A stretch of DNA of 64,000 nt. Origin: Whalleya microplaca. Its lineage: Eukaryota; Ascomycota; Sordariomycetes; Xylariales; Xylariaceae. The stretch spans positions 620,001 to 684,000 of the forward strand of contig MU385730.1 in assembly GCA_022497155.1 (NCBI GenBank), written 5' to 3'. Both the position numbers and the translations under genes were made by a program. This document shows, one piece after another, positions 25,170 through 36,575 of this stretch (its first letter is position 1; each line of letters begins with the position of its first letter). A model generated the notes under the pieces. The model saw only the letters and a list, made by a program, of their open reading frames with translations, made no database searches and was not told the origin of the DNA.

Positions 25170-25737
25170 GGTGATAGTCTCTGTCAACGTCACTTGATGC
25201 CGATGGGTGTATGAATGGAAAGGGACTCAGGACGGCCTAATGGGATACTTTTACTCTTCCTTCAGGATTCTAGCCTGGTCTAAAACTGTCATTCACGCCC
25301 CTCTATTTCTGCGATGCACACTAAGTATTACGTGCAGATCGCCATGCAATGTATCGACCCCATCATAGCACACAGTATGGGAGGTTATAATAAGAGTTAG
25401 AGAAACTGACTCAAGATGGGATATCATCTCTGGATTACTAATAGGGTGCAGTATGCAGTAAGAATCACATGCCCATTATTGGACCCTTTATTGGGAATAA
25501 TCTCTCGACTAATGCTGCGAGTCGAATGTATTTCCTAGTACCGATGGATATCTATCAATTAAACTTAGTAATCAACCAGGTTAGTCTCTTTGGTGCGATG
25601 TTGTAGCTTCGTACATATCCTCTACTAAAAATCTATCAGAAGAAGTCACTGGGAGTGACAAGGTCTACACTTCACAAGATCGTTATTCACAAGAAGTCCA
25701 TCCAGAGTCGTCTCTTCTTCTCTTACTAACTCTTCAT
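25170..25737. promoter_or_regulatory. Shared promoter of the two divergent AsaB-like genes
   Basis: Between the two divergent start codons lie 568 bp of A+T-leaning DNA, so the copies are probably co-expressed. A pyrimidine-rich leader (about 25700-25735) precedes the plus-strand ATG. No specific operator was recognised. Confidence 0.45.
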
Positions 25738-26953
25738 ATGGCAACTATGACTGAAACACAGGCCGTGGCGGTTCTTGGCAGCAGCAAGGAGCCTCTCGTC
25801 TCCTTTCACTTTATATCGGACCTCCCACAGTATAAGGGAGAGAAACTCTACGAGATTTGGAGAGATACCGAGCCTGGAATAGCTAAGTCGAACTGCGAAT
25901 TTGCTCTCGTTGAACATGTAAAGCTGCAGGACATGAGGAATGCCAATACAGAGTTTGAATTCGACACTACCGGCTTCAGAAGTGTACACGCACCCTCAAA
26001 GTCCGGGCTTCGAGGTGCCGATTGTCAGAATGAGGGCCACAATGCGCGCCTCGACGCTTATCTGCAAGAGTGCATCTCTTTGGCGAAATCTCAGTTCAAT
26101 GCAAGCAATGTTATCTGCTTTGACTGGCGTGTAAGCATTGAGGCCGGGATAAGAACGCTCCGGCCTACTGAAGACTAACTCTGAGTTCTTAGTACCGCCG
26201 CTCCAATGGCCAAAAAGACATAAAGGTCTATGATCACACACAGCCTGAGCGGACCAATGCTCTCAATGCGGCATATGTCGTGCACTTTGGTAGGCAATCA
26301 CTTTCTGGTGTAGCATTGGTTATAAGGATTGACATTCCTGCGGATGATTCTCGCAACGGCGGCAATAACCGTCTCCGTCGCTATCTTTCGGAAAAGGAGC
26401 TCGAGCGTTTTGATCGCGGGGAACAGAGAATACGCTTCGTAAAGTATGTCTATCTTTGTCCTGCTCTCCGGCTTTTCATTCCTAGAATAAGCTGACATTT
26501 CTACCGTACCAGCATCTGGCGACCCCTGATTCCTGTGGTTGAAGCTGCACCGCTTGCGCTGTGCGATCGCCAGTCGGTACACCCGGACGACATTCTTGAG
26601 TGCGACAAGATTCACGACGACCATGTGGGTGAGGGACTGTATATCAAATATCGGCCCTGGCACCGTTGGTATTGGCTTCCGCACCAGACCAACGACGAGG
26701 CACTGATGTTCCTGACATGGGACTCAAAGTGGGACCCTGAAGTTCCAGGTGTGTGACCAGACTGGAGCTGATTTATCTATATCTCTTTATTTCCAGAAAA
26801 TGGCTGATATGTCCCATAGCTGGTCCTCCACATGCGGCCTTCGAAAATCCGCTAGCCCCGGCTTCCTGCCCACAGCGTCAAAGCATCGAGGTGCGGCTGA
26901 TGGTTTTCACAGAAGAGACACGGAAGCATGCTGAAGACGAGGGTACTAAGTAG
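25738..26953 (+). CDS. AsaB/CmcJ-like hydroxylase-desaturase (copy 2, HxD region disturbed)
   Basis: This is a divergent paralogue of the gene at 23982-25169, with the same architecture: an N-terminal beta-rich part, then NIWRPLIPVVEAAPLALCD, HVGEGLYIKYRPWHRWYWL, and a final RQSIEVRLMVF. My exons are 25738-26130, 26193-26443, 26513-26748 and 26820-26953, giving 337 residues. In copy 1 an intron splits HV|DQT. At the same place here the sequence reads HFG and a GT donor is present (26292), but no in-frame AG acceptor restores HFD. Reading straight through adds about 14 residues without a stop. Either the intron is retained, an unusual acceptor is used, or this copy is decaying. The C-terminal intron donor (GTGTGT) is also weak. 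Family membership is firm; activity is uncertain. Confidence 0.75.
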
Positions 26954-29737
26954 GACATGGAACCAACTATGACATGCCTGTGGATAATTTAGTAAGCCAA
27001 TTGAATAAGAACCGGGCTGAAGCAGCTAGTTAAGCTGTTTTCCAATTTTGAGATATGTAACCTTATGTCTATCATTTCGTAAATATGGCTTGACTTTTGT
27101 ACTGGGCCTAACCTCTCGTGCGGCGGTTCCAAAAACAGCCTTCCGTATTTGTTTCGAACACCTTTCTTGGTCTCTTTGCTCTTGATAATACACTGCGAGA
27201 GTTTGTATCAAGACTCGGGTCACAACATAGTCACCTTCAGGCCCACCCAAATGGGCAGGCTTGCAAATGGTAGGCGAATATAACCAGTGCATCTGGGTTT
27301 ATGGGTTCCCTGGAGCCCGTGTTCCTCCTGTGTACGGGATTGAATTTTAATTTAGATGATATGTATGCCTGGGACTTGAAAGCCTGCCTCTTAGTGATGG
27401 GCTGGTGAAAAGGTACCAATGGTTCCTAGCTCAACATAGAGTAACTTGTTACTTTGTGCATAGGACCGAGGCTAAGAAAAGCATCTGGATGCCTCAGTGG
27501 TTGATTTTACCTATTGAAATGGTGACTCATCGGTGTCGTTCTAAGGCATTTAATCGGCTCTGAACATTGAACCTCTAACCTAGACGAGTTCTACAGTTTC
27601 CTTCCTCCAAGCTCTGGCATTGGTTTGAGGTCACAAAGACTAACTTTTTTGACCCGAGTCTGTTGCCAGTATTCTTGCATATATATTTCCCTACTTCGAC
27701 CAACACTTCACATTTATTTTTCTTTCCATTGAGCATGTTCACTAAGCCCTGATCCTATTGCGTTTCAGAGGACACATGCGCAACACTCACAACCTCACCA
27801 CAACATCATCAACCAAACCACCGACCTCATCCTTAGAACAAGATGAGAACTCAGAAGACTCCGAAGCTTCCGAATAGTTTCACTCTCGAGTGAAACCCAA
27901 TCGTCATGTCAGGTTTAGTGTGCGGATCCGATTTGTATGTCATCGGCCACATCTAAACTGTTAACGAAATGACCAACCATAACATCTCGGCATGCATAAG
28001 ACAAGCCTCTCTGGGACACCACTAGCATGTTTTGCCCTCGTTCGGCCTCGACACACCAAAGGGAAATTCATACAACGGCGAAGAATATGTGATACAGTTA
28101 CCGTCATTACGCTAGACGTATTTTGATGAGATTCCACTGCTTTGAAGGCGTGGCACAAAACGATCCGCGCGGGCATGGTCAGCGAGCAGCAAGAGTCAGC
28201 CTTCAACCTTAATAGAAGAACAAGACCTTGCTTGTAAGTTTGAAGCCCGTTTGGCCTCTCCTAAACAGCCTTCGTACACGAATCTTCCCACACATGCCCC
28301 TCTATCACGAGGACCAGCAACACCCTCGGTTGGCTATGCGCAGATTCTCAACTTGATAGATCACCTATCTCACTCACATTACACACCAGGGCCTGGGGGC
28401 TTCACTCTCCATCACTGATGCACTTTCATGATGGCATCGTGGAGAGGGATAAAGACCTAGCAGCCATCCATATCTTCTGCACGAAGCACGAAGCACATCG
28501 TATTTCACATTCTGTCTCTCATCTGATACCACGCGACAGAGATTTCGTCAGAGATTGGCAAGAATTCGCAGACGCAGAGCCTGTCTCCAAAACTACCACG
28601 CTTGGGGCACGGCAACGTGTACTACATGGTTGTCAACACGAGTTTTGTGTTACATGAAAGAAAAGTACCGCGATGGGACTAGCAAAGACCACATCTGCTG
28701 CCCTAGTCTGGCCCTCCTACACACCAGTCATTCTGACGATGAGGAAGACCTTGAGGCAGAAAAGTCTAAGGTTCTTATGACATGGCTCGGTGGAGCTACG
28801 AGCTTTTGGCCAATACATCTGACAGCGTTTGAAATCATTATATGGGATTTAGAAGAAAGAGCACTTGGTAATACCCAACAACTAATCCCGCGACACATGG
28901 TTGCAAAATATGGGAAAGAGTACCATGCTGTGAATATGGGACGGGAACTATCGAGTTAAAAGACGGTACCGCATTGATTGGCCGTATGCTATGTGCTGCG
29001 GCGACAGCGAAGTGTTCGGAGCGTGCATGGAATGGCCTGAAATTAACCTGGCTGAGAACGAGAACAGCGAGGATGAGGCTATCATATTGAAGCTCATGTG
29101 GACTGTTGAGCTGGATATCAATTTGGTTTTCAACCACCGTCCACCCGAGCCCTGCTTTCCAATACCAGATTACATTTGAAACCCTGGGCTTAGTAGTCAG
29201 GTAGTAATAGTTAAATCCAAGAATCGTCCTGTATATAAGTTACTAGAGAGTTGAAATCTTATCTGCTTCATGGCACCGTACGGTACACCATCCGTCACTA
29301 ATCTACGCGATCCTGGGTGACAATGTGTGCTGACATCTTGTCTTTCGCGTATTGAGAGAGCATCGAGCCGGAGGAGATAAGTGATGGCATGGAACAGTCA
29401 CACTCCTACATAGCAGAGTGCACTCACACTACAATGGTCCTGTTGCTTTCAAACATAGGTCGCACAGCTGGATTCCAATCTAGCTGCCTTTGAAGAGGAA
29501 GCTGGTTACGAGACTTATTTACGTATACTAGCTGGCAGAACGTCCATGAATGATGATTTCACCCATGTCTTTTATATACCTACACGTTAGAGATTTGTGA
29601 TATAATACAGAGAGAGGCTGCAGTATACATTGCAAGACCTTTTGCTGCCGCTAACACCGCTCCTCGCACCCACACATTCATTCATTCATTCAACCAGCCC
29701 GGTAGATACACAGATCCTCACATACCTACCTACCTAC
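26954..29737. other. Gene-poor region with scattered unexplained open frames
   Basis: About 2.8 kb separates the cluster from GUF1. From about 28418 to 29179 several plus-strand frames overlap (28418-28657, 28555-28959, 28991-29179) with protein-like composition, including acidic stretches such as DDEEDLEAEKSK. They could be pieces of an intron-containing or degenerate gene, but I recognise no family and could not close a splice model. Tetranucleotide repeats (CATT and TACC runs) occur near 29673-29740, next to the end of GUF1. Confidence 0.35.
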
Positions 29738-31795
29738 CTACTTACTCAAGAACCGCTGGAAGGCCTCCTGCTCGATGACGACATTGCCCACGGTCCGGAG
29801 CCTCTTGCGGCCCTCCTTCTGCTTCTCGAGCAGCTTGCGGCGGCGAGTGATGTCGCTGGCGTGCAGCTTGGCGAGGACGTCCTTGCGGAAGGCCTTGATG
29901 GTCTCGCGGGCGACGACGCGCTTGCCGACGGCGGCCTGGATGATGACCTCGAACATCTGGCGCTGGACGTGCTCCTTGAACTTGGTGACCCAGGAGCGGC
30001 CCAGGCGCTCGACCTGAGACTGGTGCACGACGCGCGCGATCGCGTCCACGGGCTGCCGGTTGACCAGCAGCTGCAGCTTCACCAGGTTGCTCTCCCGCCA
30101 CCCGGCGTCCTCGTAGTCCAGCGTCGCGTAGCCCTTGGTCGCGCCCTTGAGCTTGCCGAACAGGTCGTCCACCAGCTGCGCCGTCGGGATCCGGTACTTC
30201 AGGATCACCTGCATGCCGTGGAAGAACTCGAGGCTCTCCTGCTCGCCGCGGTTCGCCTCGCACAGCTCGATCGCCCGCCCCACGTACTCCTCCGGGATCG
30301 TCATGGTCGCCAGTACGTACGGCTCGTAGAAGGTGGCGCCGCGCGCGTGCGGGTGCTCGGCGTCCGGGAAGTCTGTGGGACTCTGGATCACGGATTCCCG
30401 ACCGTCGGGCCATACAACCTTCGTCTGCACGGCCGGCTCGGTGATGATGATGCTGGCGCCGTGTTCCTGGCGCAGGCGGTCCTGGAACACGGAGCAGTGC
30501 AGACTGCCGAGGAAGCCCAGCCGCCAGCCGGCGCCTAGCGCCTCGGAGTGGTCCTTGTAGAGGCTGACGCTGCGGTCGTTGAGGACCAGCTGCCCGAGGC
30601 TGTCGGCCAGGCGCTGGTAGTCGTTGGGATCGGTCGGGAACGCTGCAACGAAGACCATGGGTTTCGGCTCCTCGAAGCCGGGGTAGGGCTCGACGACGTC
30701 TTCCGAGCCTGCCGTCGTGAAGGTGTCGCCGATCTTGGCATCCTGGATCTTCTTCATGCCGGGATTGAAGATGATGTAGCCGACCTGGCCGGCGCGCAGC
30801 ACCGTCTGGGGCACCTGCGTGGGATACCTGATGCCGACCTCGCCCGCCGTGTACCTGTTTCCCGTCGCAAAACTCACGAGGTTGTCGCCGGCTCTCACCG
30901 TGCCGTCGAAGAGCCGAACGAGGCAGATGACGCCTCGGAAGCTGTCGTACCAGGAATCCACCAAGAGCATCCTCAGCGGCTTGGACTCCTGACCCGTCGG
31001 CGCTGGGATCTTCTCCACGATCACGGGTAAGAGCTCCTTGACATTGAGACCGGTCTTGGCGCTCACACCTATGGCCGTGCTGGAATCCAGCTCGAAGGTG
31101 GTCTCGAGCTGTTCCAGGACCCTAGGCACATCGGCAGCGGTCATATCTATCTTGTTGATGACGGGTATGATGTCCAGGCCTTCCGCAAAGGCGAGATAGA
31201 AGTTGGCAACGGTCTGGGCCTGGATGCCCTGACTCGCATCAACAAGCAGCAGAGCGCCTCCGCAGCTGGCGTACGACCTCGTCACCTCGGCGCGGAAGTC
31301 GACGTGGCCGGGGGTGTCAACCAGATGCAGGAGGTAATCGAGGCCGTGGTGGTTGTAGATCATGGTGCATGTCTGGGCCTTGACGGTAATCCCGCGCTCG
31401 CGCTCGACCTCGAGGGTGTCGAGGATCTGGCGGTTCGAGCCGGAGGAGGAGATGGTGCCGGTGAGCTCGAGAAGGCGGTCGGAGAGGGTGGATTTGCCAT
31501 GATCGATGTGCGCGACGATACAGAAGTTGCGAAAGCGCTCGATGGGGATGGCGGCTATGCGGCGCTCGAGATCACCGAGCTCTACTTTAGAGCTGTACTG
31601 CCGTCCAAAGGCAGCACACGCGGGGTGTGCAGCTGGTATGTGTCGTGCCACTCTGGTTTGCCGCGGGAGAAGACTCGAACCACAGCGCCGCCATGCCGGG
31701 CGCAAGCCGCTGCTGCTGCTATAAGCGGTGCAGCGGGGATGCGGGCGTAGACATGTTCGCACCAGAAGAGATGTCAGATCTAAGCTGCCACCCAT
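29738..31795 (-). CDS. GUF1: GUF1, mitochondrial translation factor (LepA/EF4 GTPase)
   Basis: This intronless gene encodes the mitochondrial homologue of bacterial LepA, a ribosome-associated GTPase that supports translation fidelity. The likely ATG at 31795 gives 685 residues; the frame is open further upstream, but only from a TTG. An Arg-rich, Ser-rich N-terminus of about 75 residues fits a mitochondrial presequence. The G domain follows with AHIDHGKST (G1), DTPGHVDF (G3) and NKID (G4). Elongation-factor domains II, III and V come next ([22 protein letters not shown]), and the LepA-specific C-terminal domain ends the protein ([20 protein letters not shown]). Its length is close to yeast Guf1. 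It is divergent from MAD2 across a 338-bp promoter. Confidence 0.96.
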   Translation of the reverse strand: MGGSLDLTSLLVRTCLRPHPRCTAYSSSSGLRPAWRRCGSSLLPRQTRVARHIPAAHPACAAFGRQYSSKVELGDLERRIAAIPIERFRNFCIVAHIDHGKSTLSDRLLELTGTISSSGSNRQILDTLEVERERGITVKAQTCTMIYNHHGLDYLLHLVDTPGHVDFRAEVTRSYASCGGALLLVDASQGIQAQTVANFYLAFAEGLDIIPVINKIDMTAADVPRVLEQLETTFELDSSTAIGVSAKTGLNVKELLPVIVEKIPAPTGQESKPLRMLLVDSWYDSFRGVICLVRLFDGTVRAGDNLVSFATGNRYTAGEVGIRYPTQVPQTVLRAGQVGYIIFNPGMKKIQDAKIGDTFTTAGSEDVVEPYPGFEEPKPMVFVAAFPTDPNDYQRLADSLGQLVLNDRSVSLYKDHSEALGAGWRLGFLGSLHCSVFQDRLRQEHGASIIITEPAVQTKVVWPDGRESVIQSPTDFPDAEHPHARGATFYEPYVLATMTIPEEYVGRAIELCEANRGEQESLEFFHGMQVILKYRIPTAQLVDDLFGKLKGATKGYATLDYEDAGWRESNLVKLQLLVNRQPVDAIARVVHQSQVERLGRSWVTKFKEHVQRQMFEVIIQAAVGKRVVARETIKAFRKDVLAKLHASDITRRRKLLEKQKEGRKRLRTVGNVVIEQEAFQRFLSK

Positions 31796-32133
31796 CCATA
31801 CGACTTGCAACTGTTTCTTCTATTGATTATGGTCATCTGCCGCTACTGCTGCTGGTGAAGCTATTCCGAGCGCGGCAAAATTGATCAACAAGAGCTAGTA
31901 CAGTAGAAGCGCTCTTATCTTATCGTCTCTATCTTATCGTCTCTATCTTATCGTCTCTATCTTATCGTCTATCTTATCGGAGAAGTACGAAATACGCCCG
32001 AGATCGTGCTTCTCCAAGGGCACCTGGGGCTATCACCCCGCCAAATCTACAACGTCCTAAGTAAACAAATCTCAAATCCCTTCTCTGCATTGTCGAAGTC
32101 AACAACGGCATCTATAACAGGAACTTGACCGCA
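31796..32133. promoter_or_regulatory. Divergent GUF1/MAD2 promoter
   Basis: This 338-bp spacer between two start codons carries the GATA-core tandem array at 31908-31980. It is the only upstream space available to either gene, so it must contain both promoters. Confidence 0.6.
31908..31980. repeat. Tandem 14-bp repeat containing GATA motifs
   Basis: About four and a half copies of a 14-bp unit (TCTCTATCTTATCG) lie in the promoter shared by GUF1 and MAD2. Each copy contains CTTATC, the reverse complement of the GATAAG core bound by fungal GATA factors. About six cores occur in 70 bp. Confidence 0.8.
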
Positions 32134-33091
32134 ATGGCGCCCACAGCATCGGAGAAAGACAAGTCTAAGGTCCACAAGCTGTCACTTAAAGGCAGCGCAA
32201 AGCTTGTCGCCGAATTTGTATGTCGAATCCTCAACTCGAGCTCTATCGCACCAACAACCAAGCAAGTCAAGCTAACAAGACATTACAGTTCCAATACTCG
32301 ATCCATACCATCTTGTAGGTTGTCGGCTTATTGTGGGGAGGAGTCCAAGCGAGTGCGCTAACACGAATATACGATAGGTTTCAACGAGGAGTCTACCCCG
32401 CCGAGGACTTCACAGCGTACGTCTTTCGTTCCCTCCCTGACCCCCCTCCCCGATATCATAGACTGATACGAAGGAACAATACGACAGCGTCAAGAAATAT
32501 GGCCTCAACATGCTCGTCTCGTCCGACGACCAGGTGAAGGCGTACATCAAGAAGATCATGACGCAGCTGGACCGGTGGATGCAGCACGGGCAGATCTCGA
32601 AGCTCGTCATCGTGATCACGGACAAGGACACGGGCGAGCACGTCGAGCGGTGGCAGTTCGATGTCGAGATCTTCAACACCCGAGCGAACAAATCCTCCAA
32701 GAAACCCTCCTCCAAGTCATCATCCGCCGCCACCACCACCACGACGGACCAAGAAAACGCTTCCCCGTCCACAGCGGCGGCGGACGGGAAGGGCGGTAGC
32801 GCCGCGAATGGGGCGCTGGTCCCGGACACGAACAAGACGGAGGCGGAGATCCAGGCGGAGATCGCGGCGCTGTTCCGGCAGATCACGGCCTCGGTCACCT
32901 TCCTGCCGCAGCTGGCCGGCGACTGCACCTTCAACGTGCTGGTGTACGCGGACGCCGACAGCGACGTGCCCGTCGAGTGGGGCGACAGCGACGCCAAGGA
33001 GATCGTCAACGGCGAGCGCGTGCAGCTGCGCGGCTTCAGCACCAGCAACCACCGCGTCGAGACGCTCGTGAGCTATCGCCTGGGGGATTGA
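32134..33091 (+). CDS. MAD2: MAD2, spindle assembly checkpoint HORMA protein
   Basis: This gene encodes the mitotic checkpoint protein Mad2, which adopts open and closed HORMA conformations and inhibits Cdc20 at unattached kinetochores. Four exons (32134-32217, 32289-32314, 32378-32416, 32488-33091) join in frame to 250 residues. The N-terminus has LKGSAKLVAEFFQYSIHTIL and RGVYPAEDF. The core has YGLNMLVSSDD, IKKIMTQLDRWM and KLVIVITD. The safety-belt end is TFNVLVYADAD and VETLVSYRLGD. The protein is about 50 residues longer than yeast or human Mad2, because a Lys/Ser/Thr/Ala-rich low-complexity segment (residues ~118-166) is inserted into a loop of the fold. Exons 2 and 3 are very short (26 and 39 nt). 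Confidence 0.96.
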
Positions 33092-33800
33092 TCGATTGGT
33101 TGGGAGTAAGTAAGTTCCAGATAGACGTGCGTGCGTATTATACATCTTTGGATGGATGGGGGGTTTTCCAGGAGTCGATGGTATGAAGATCCCTGATCAA
33201 GTGGACGGACGGACGGACGGACGGATTGTACGATGTCGGGGCAGGGAGACCCCGTTTGAGGACCTATCTATCTCTCACGGGCGTTTCGGCGACTTCTGCG
33301 TTTATTTGATTTACGCTCTCGGATGGAAGGTATCGAAGGGACAGATGATGCTAGTATCATGGTATATATTTACATCCCATACACATAAACTTAGCCACGA
33401 TATGAGAATCGACATCTACGACTAGTCACGGCCCGGGTTCGGATGCTCAAGTATGCCGGAAAAAGAAATGTGCATGTCTGTCTGGCAACGCAAATCTATC
33501 TATCGCAGTAGCCCCTCCCAACCCCTAAACGGCCATGTAGCTCTTGGGCGGCCCTCACTCAAGTCTAAGTAGTTATGCTTCTGCTTTTCGTTTCCCATGC
33601 GGAATTCCCATGCTTCCCCCCGAGGTCATCAATCCGTGCCTACATAGCGTCTCGATTTTCTCTCATGCCATTTCTCATACACGTACATCACTGCGCCGCA
33701 CCCCCTGCTTCTCTCTCAAAACCCACAAGTTCATAAGTGAAACACCTAGTCTCCGCAAACGCTCATCTCGTCTATTCGTTCCACACACTTTTACATTGCC

Positions 33801-33839
<39 letters not shown>

Positions 33840-33869
33840 TTGGTAATGTTGTGGCGGTTTTCATGGGAA
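33092..33869. other. 3' intergenic region between convergent MAD2 and UBP14 genes
   Basis: No gene is seen in this 778-bp spacer. It contains a (GGAC)n run near 33204-33222 and a pure (ATG)13-type trinucleotide repeat at about 33801-33839, just past the UBP14 stop codon. Confidence 0.5.
33801..33839. repeat. ATG/CAT trinucleotide microsatellite
   Basis: Thirteen uninterrupted ATG units lie about 30 bp downstream of the UBP14 stop codon, in its presumed 3' UTR. Confidence 0.9.
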
Positions 33870-36470
33870 TTAGACCACGCGGTTGAAGAAGTAGACATAC
33901 GCCGTCTTCTTCATTTCCTCGACATCGCCTGCCTCGACAACTTTCTCGTCGTTGAAGAGGACCCATTTGGGCACCGTCGTGTCTAGTAGCTTGCGGATGA
34001 ATGCCACGTAGTGTCTACCTTGGTCAGTAAATTCGTCCTGTCTGTGCCTTCGTAGACAGTGATGTGTGCAACTTACCCGGTATGAATGCTCGTGCCCTTG
34101 TGACACACGATGCTCTGCAACTGGAACTTGGCAGGGAGAGCCGCACTGCCAGCGTCTCCCTTCTCAGTATCCGGAGCAGCCCCAGCATTGCCGCTGTCGC
34201 CGCTGTCGCCGCTGTCGCCGAAATCGCCCTGGTCGTCGGGGTGGCTGAAGAGCCACTCTACCGCGCGCTCGACATCACCGCTGGTCTCCTTCAAGGCCTT
34301 GCGGGCCTGTGGTGCGCCGAAACCCATCGCAGCCAGCATCTCGATTTTCTCGGGATCAGCCGCGGCGCTGTCTCCGGAGCCGGCGGGCGCAACCACCAAG
34401 GGTTCGTCGATGTCCGCGTCCTCCATGTGACCGAATAACCACTCCGTCGCCGCGTTGGCATCCTCGTTGCCGGTGGCGTGCAACGCCCTTTCGCAGCGGT
34501 TGCGGGAGAAGCCCATCGCCATCAATACGTCAAGCGCACCCCCGTTGGGCACGAAAGTGGGGGCCGCTGCAGCCTCCTCTTCCGGCAGCAGCTCTTCGGA
34601 TTCTTGAAGGCCCGAGGATAAATACTCATCTAATAGGAACGGCCCATCTCCTACGATGACGGGGACATCGACCTTGCGAGGGACCCAGTTCTCGATTGTC
34701 ATTTTCCGTGCGTTGACGACGAGCGTAGTCGGGAAAGTCTTGAAAAGGGACCGCTTCGTAAATCCATCCTTGCTTCCGCATGCTGCACACGTTAGCTCCA
34801 CCACTTCCTGGGCGGTGAAGTTGTCGAGGCACTGCTTCAGCGTAACCGGCTTGTAACTCTCCCCTTCACCCTCGACAGGCGGCGACTTTTCTATAGGGAC
34901 ATCGATAAAGACGTTGTCTTGCTCGTTGGTGCTGTAGCGGACCTTCTTGCAGCTTAGACATTGCAATCGCTGCTCCATAGCAAATCTGAAGGGCTGCGTG
35001 GGGTCGGTCAGGGGAGCGGGATGCTGAGATCTCGTGACGAGTTTCAGAAGGTGCTGTAGGAGCTCGAAAGCGTCCTGTTGGCGCATGGTCGAGAACTCGG
35101 CGTGCCCGCGGCCAATCAAGTGCTTCAGCATACTAGGGGCCAGCCCTTTCTGGTGGGGAGTCTCGGGCGAGTCCTCGGATGCGACGACATCAGAGTCCGG
35201 CTTCGAGTAGCGGCCGGACAGGAGACCGTCGCCCAGCTTGCGGAGCTGTGTCTCCAAGTCCTGCGCCGGGTCGAGGACATTGGGCAAGTCGACCTCGGGA
35301 ATATTGTATCGCGCCTGGAAGGCAGGCAAGTCGAACAGACACTGCAAGATACTGGCTAGGTAGCAGCTGTTTCCGAGGTTCTTCAGCCCCGTCAGGCCGG
35401 GCCCGAAAAGAGGCTTGAGTTCCTTTCCGTCTTCGGTAGTCATGGAAAACTCCCACCGGAGATTCTGCTCGATTTGCATCTCGGTCAAGCTCTTCTCCGT
35501 CTTGACCTGCTCGGCAAGGATGATGCCCCAGTGTGCCAGATGCGTCGAGAGGTCGCCGTCGACCTTCTCATCGTCGCACTGGTAGCAATAGACGTCGGCC
35601 GTTCCCTCGGGGGTGATGGATCCCAGCTTGACGGCAACGGCGTGCGCCGACTCGGTAGCGTGTGCCAGCCCATGTGAGTTGCCCCCGACGCCACCAAACT
35701 GAGCACGGCCGCAGCCCAGGTTTCCGCACTCCAGACAGAGCCATAGGTTCTCCTTCAGATCGCACTTGGAACAGTGGCCTAGGTCTCCGCTCTGGATCTT
35801 CCGGCTCTCTTGCTGCTGCAACATGAGCACGTGCTCGCAGGTAGTCAGCTCCTGTTCCCAGGCCTTGACCTCTTCCTGCCGCGAAAACGTGTTGGCCTTC
35901 ATGACACCGTCGACGACGGGGGCGAGCTTGGGGTTAGACTTGTCGAGATCGGCAGCGCATTCGAGGCATTTGACGGTGGTGGCCACTTCGTAGCGGTCGG
36001 CCTCGGTCTCGGCGGCGATGGCCAGCTTGGTGATCTTAGCGGGGGGTTCGTCCTTAACCACCCGTTTCCGGGTTCGCTTGATGTTCAGGACGAGGGGATG
36101 GCTGCGGGTGACAGCGTGTAGCTGCGAGTGGGTGTTCACGCCGGTACAGCCTCCGTTGAAGCATTGTAGGCAGACGTCAAGACCAGTCGGGTCGTCCTGT
36201 TGGGGCTATGAGTAAGCATCGCAGAGCCAAGGAGGAAAGCATCAGTAAGCGGGTTCGGACGCAGGTGAACTTACGATCGAGTCGAAACACTGGGTGCAGT
36301 CTTCACGATAGACGGACTGAGCAGGCGTGGGAGGGCTCAGCGCTGTTTGCACGACAAGTGTGAGCTTTATGAGCGAGCGGCAAACGGGCAAACGGGCAAA
36401 CGGGTAGAATATAGCTTCGCCGGAGCTGTACATATGACTTACAGATCGACTCCAGGTGCGGGCAAGCCAT
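33870..36470 (-). CDS. UBP14: Ubp14/USP5-type ubiquitin C-terminal hydrolase
   Basis: This gene encodes a cysteine deubiquitinase of the Ubp14/isopeptidase T type, which disassembles unanchored polyubiquitin chains. Four exons (36470-36443, 36342-36275, 36196-34077, 34014-33870) join in frame to 786 residues, matching yeast Ubp14 (~780). The N-terminus MACPHLESI leads into Cys-rich zinc-binding segments (YREDCTQCFDSI; DVCLQCFNGGCTG). A ZnF-UBP domain follows near residues 180-270 (CSKCDLKENLWLCLECGNLG). The Cys box is GLKNLGNSCYLASILQCLF, with the catalytic Cys near 308. Two UBA domains lie near 580-690 (MGFSRNRCERALHATG; MGFGAPQARKALKETSG). The His box HTGHYVAFIRK spans the last intron. Short GDSGDSGDSG repeats follow the second UBA. 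Confidence 0.96.
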
Positions 36471-36533
36471 TGCAGGCGAGATGGTCCTCTCAGACGAGGA
36501 GAGAGTATGGTAGTGAAGGTGTATCTGTTTATT

Positions 36534-36575
36534 CTTTTCTTTTCTTTTCTTTTCTTTTATTTTATTTTATTTTTT
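36534..36575. repeat. TTTTC/TTTTA pentanucleotide microsatellite
   Basis: Consecutive TTTTC units pass into TTTTA units just upstream of the UBP14 start codon, in its 5' region. Confidence 0.85.

Noticed and set aside
29673..29740. CATT/TACC tandem runs as a possible CRISPR or regulatory array
   Set aside because: These are simple tetranucleotide microsatellites at a gene's 3' end; CRISPR arrays are not expected in a fungal nuclear genome.
29630..30538. 302-codon plus-strand frame opposite GUF1
   Set aside because: It is a shadow of the GC-rich GUF1 coding strand; the minus-strand LepA motifs are unambiguous.
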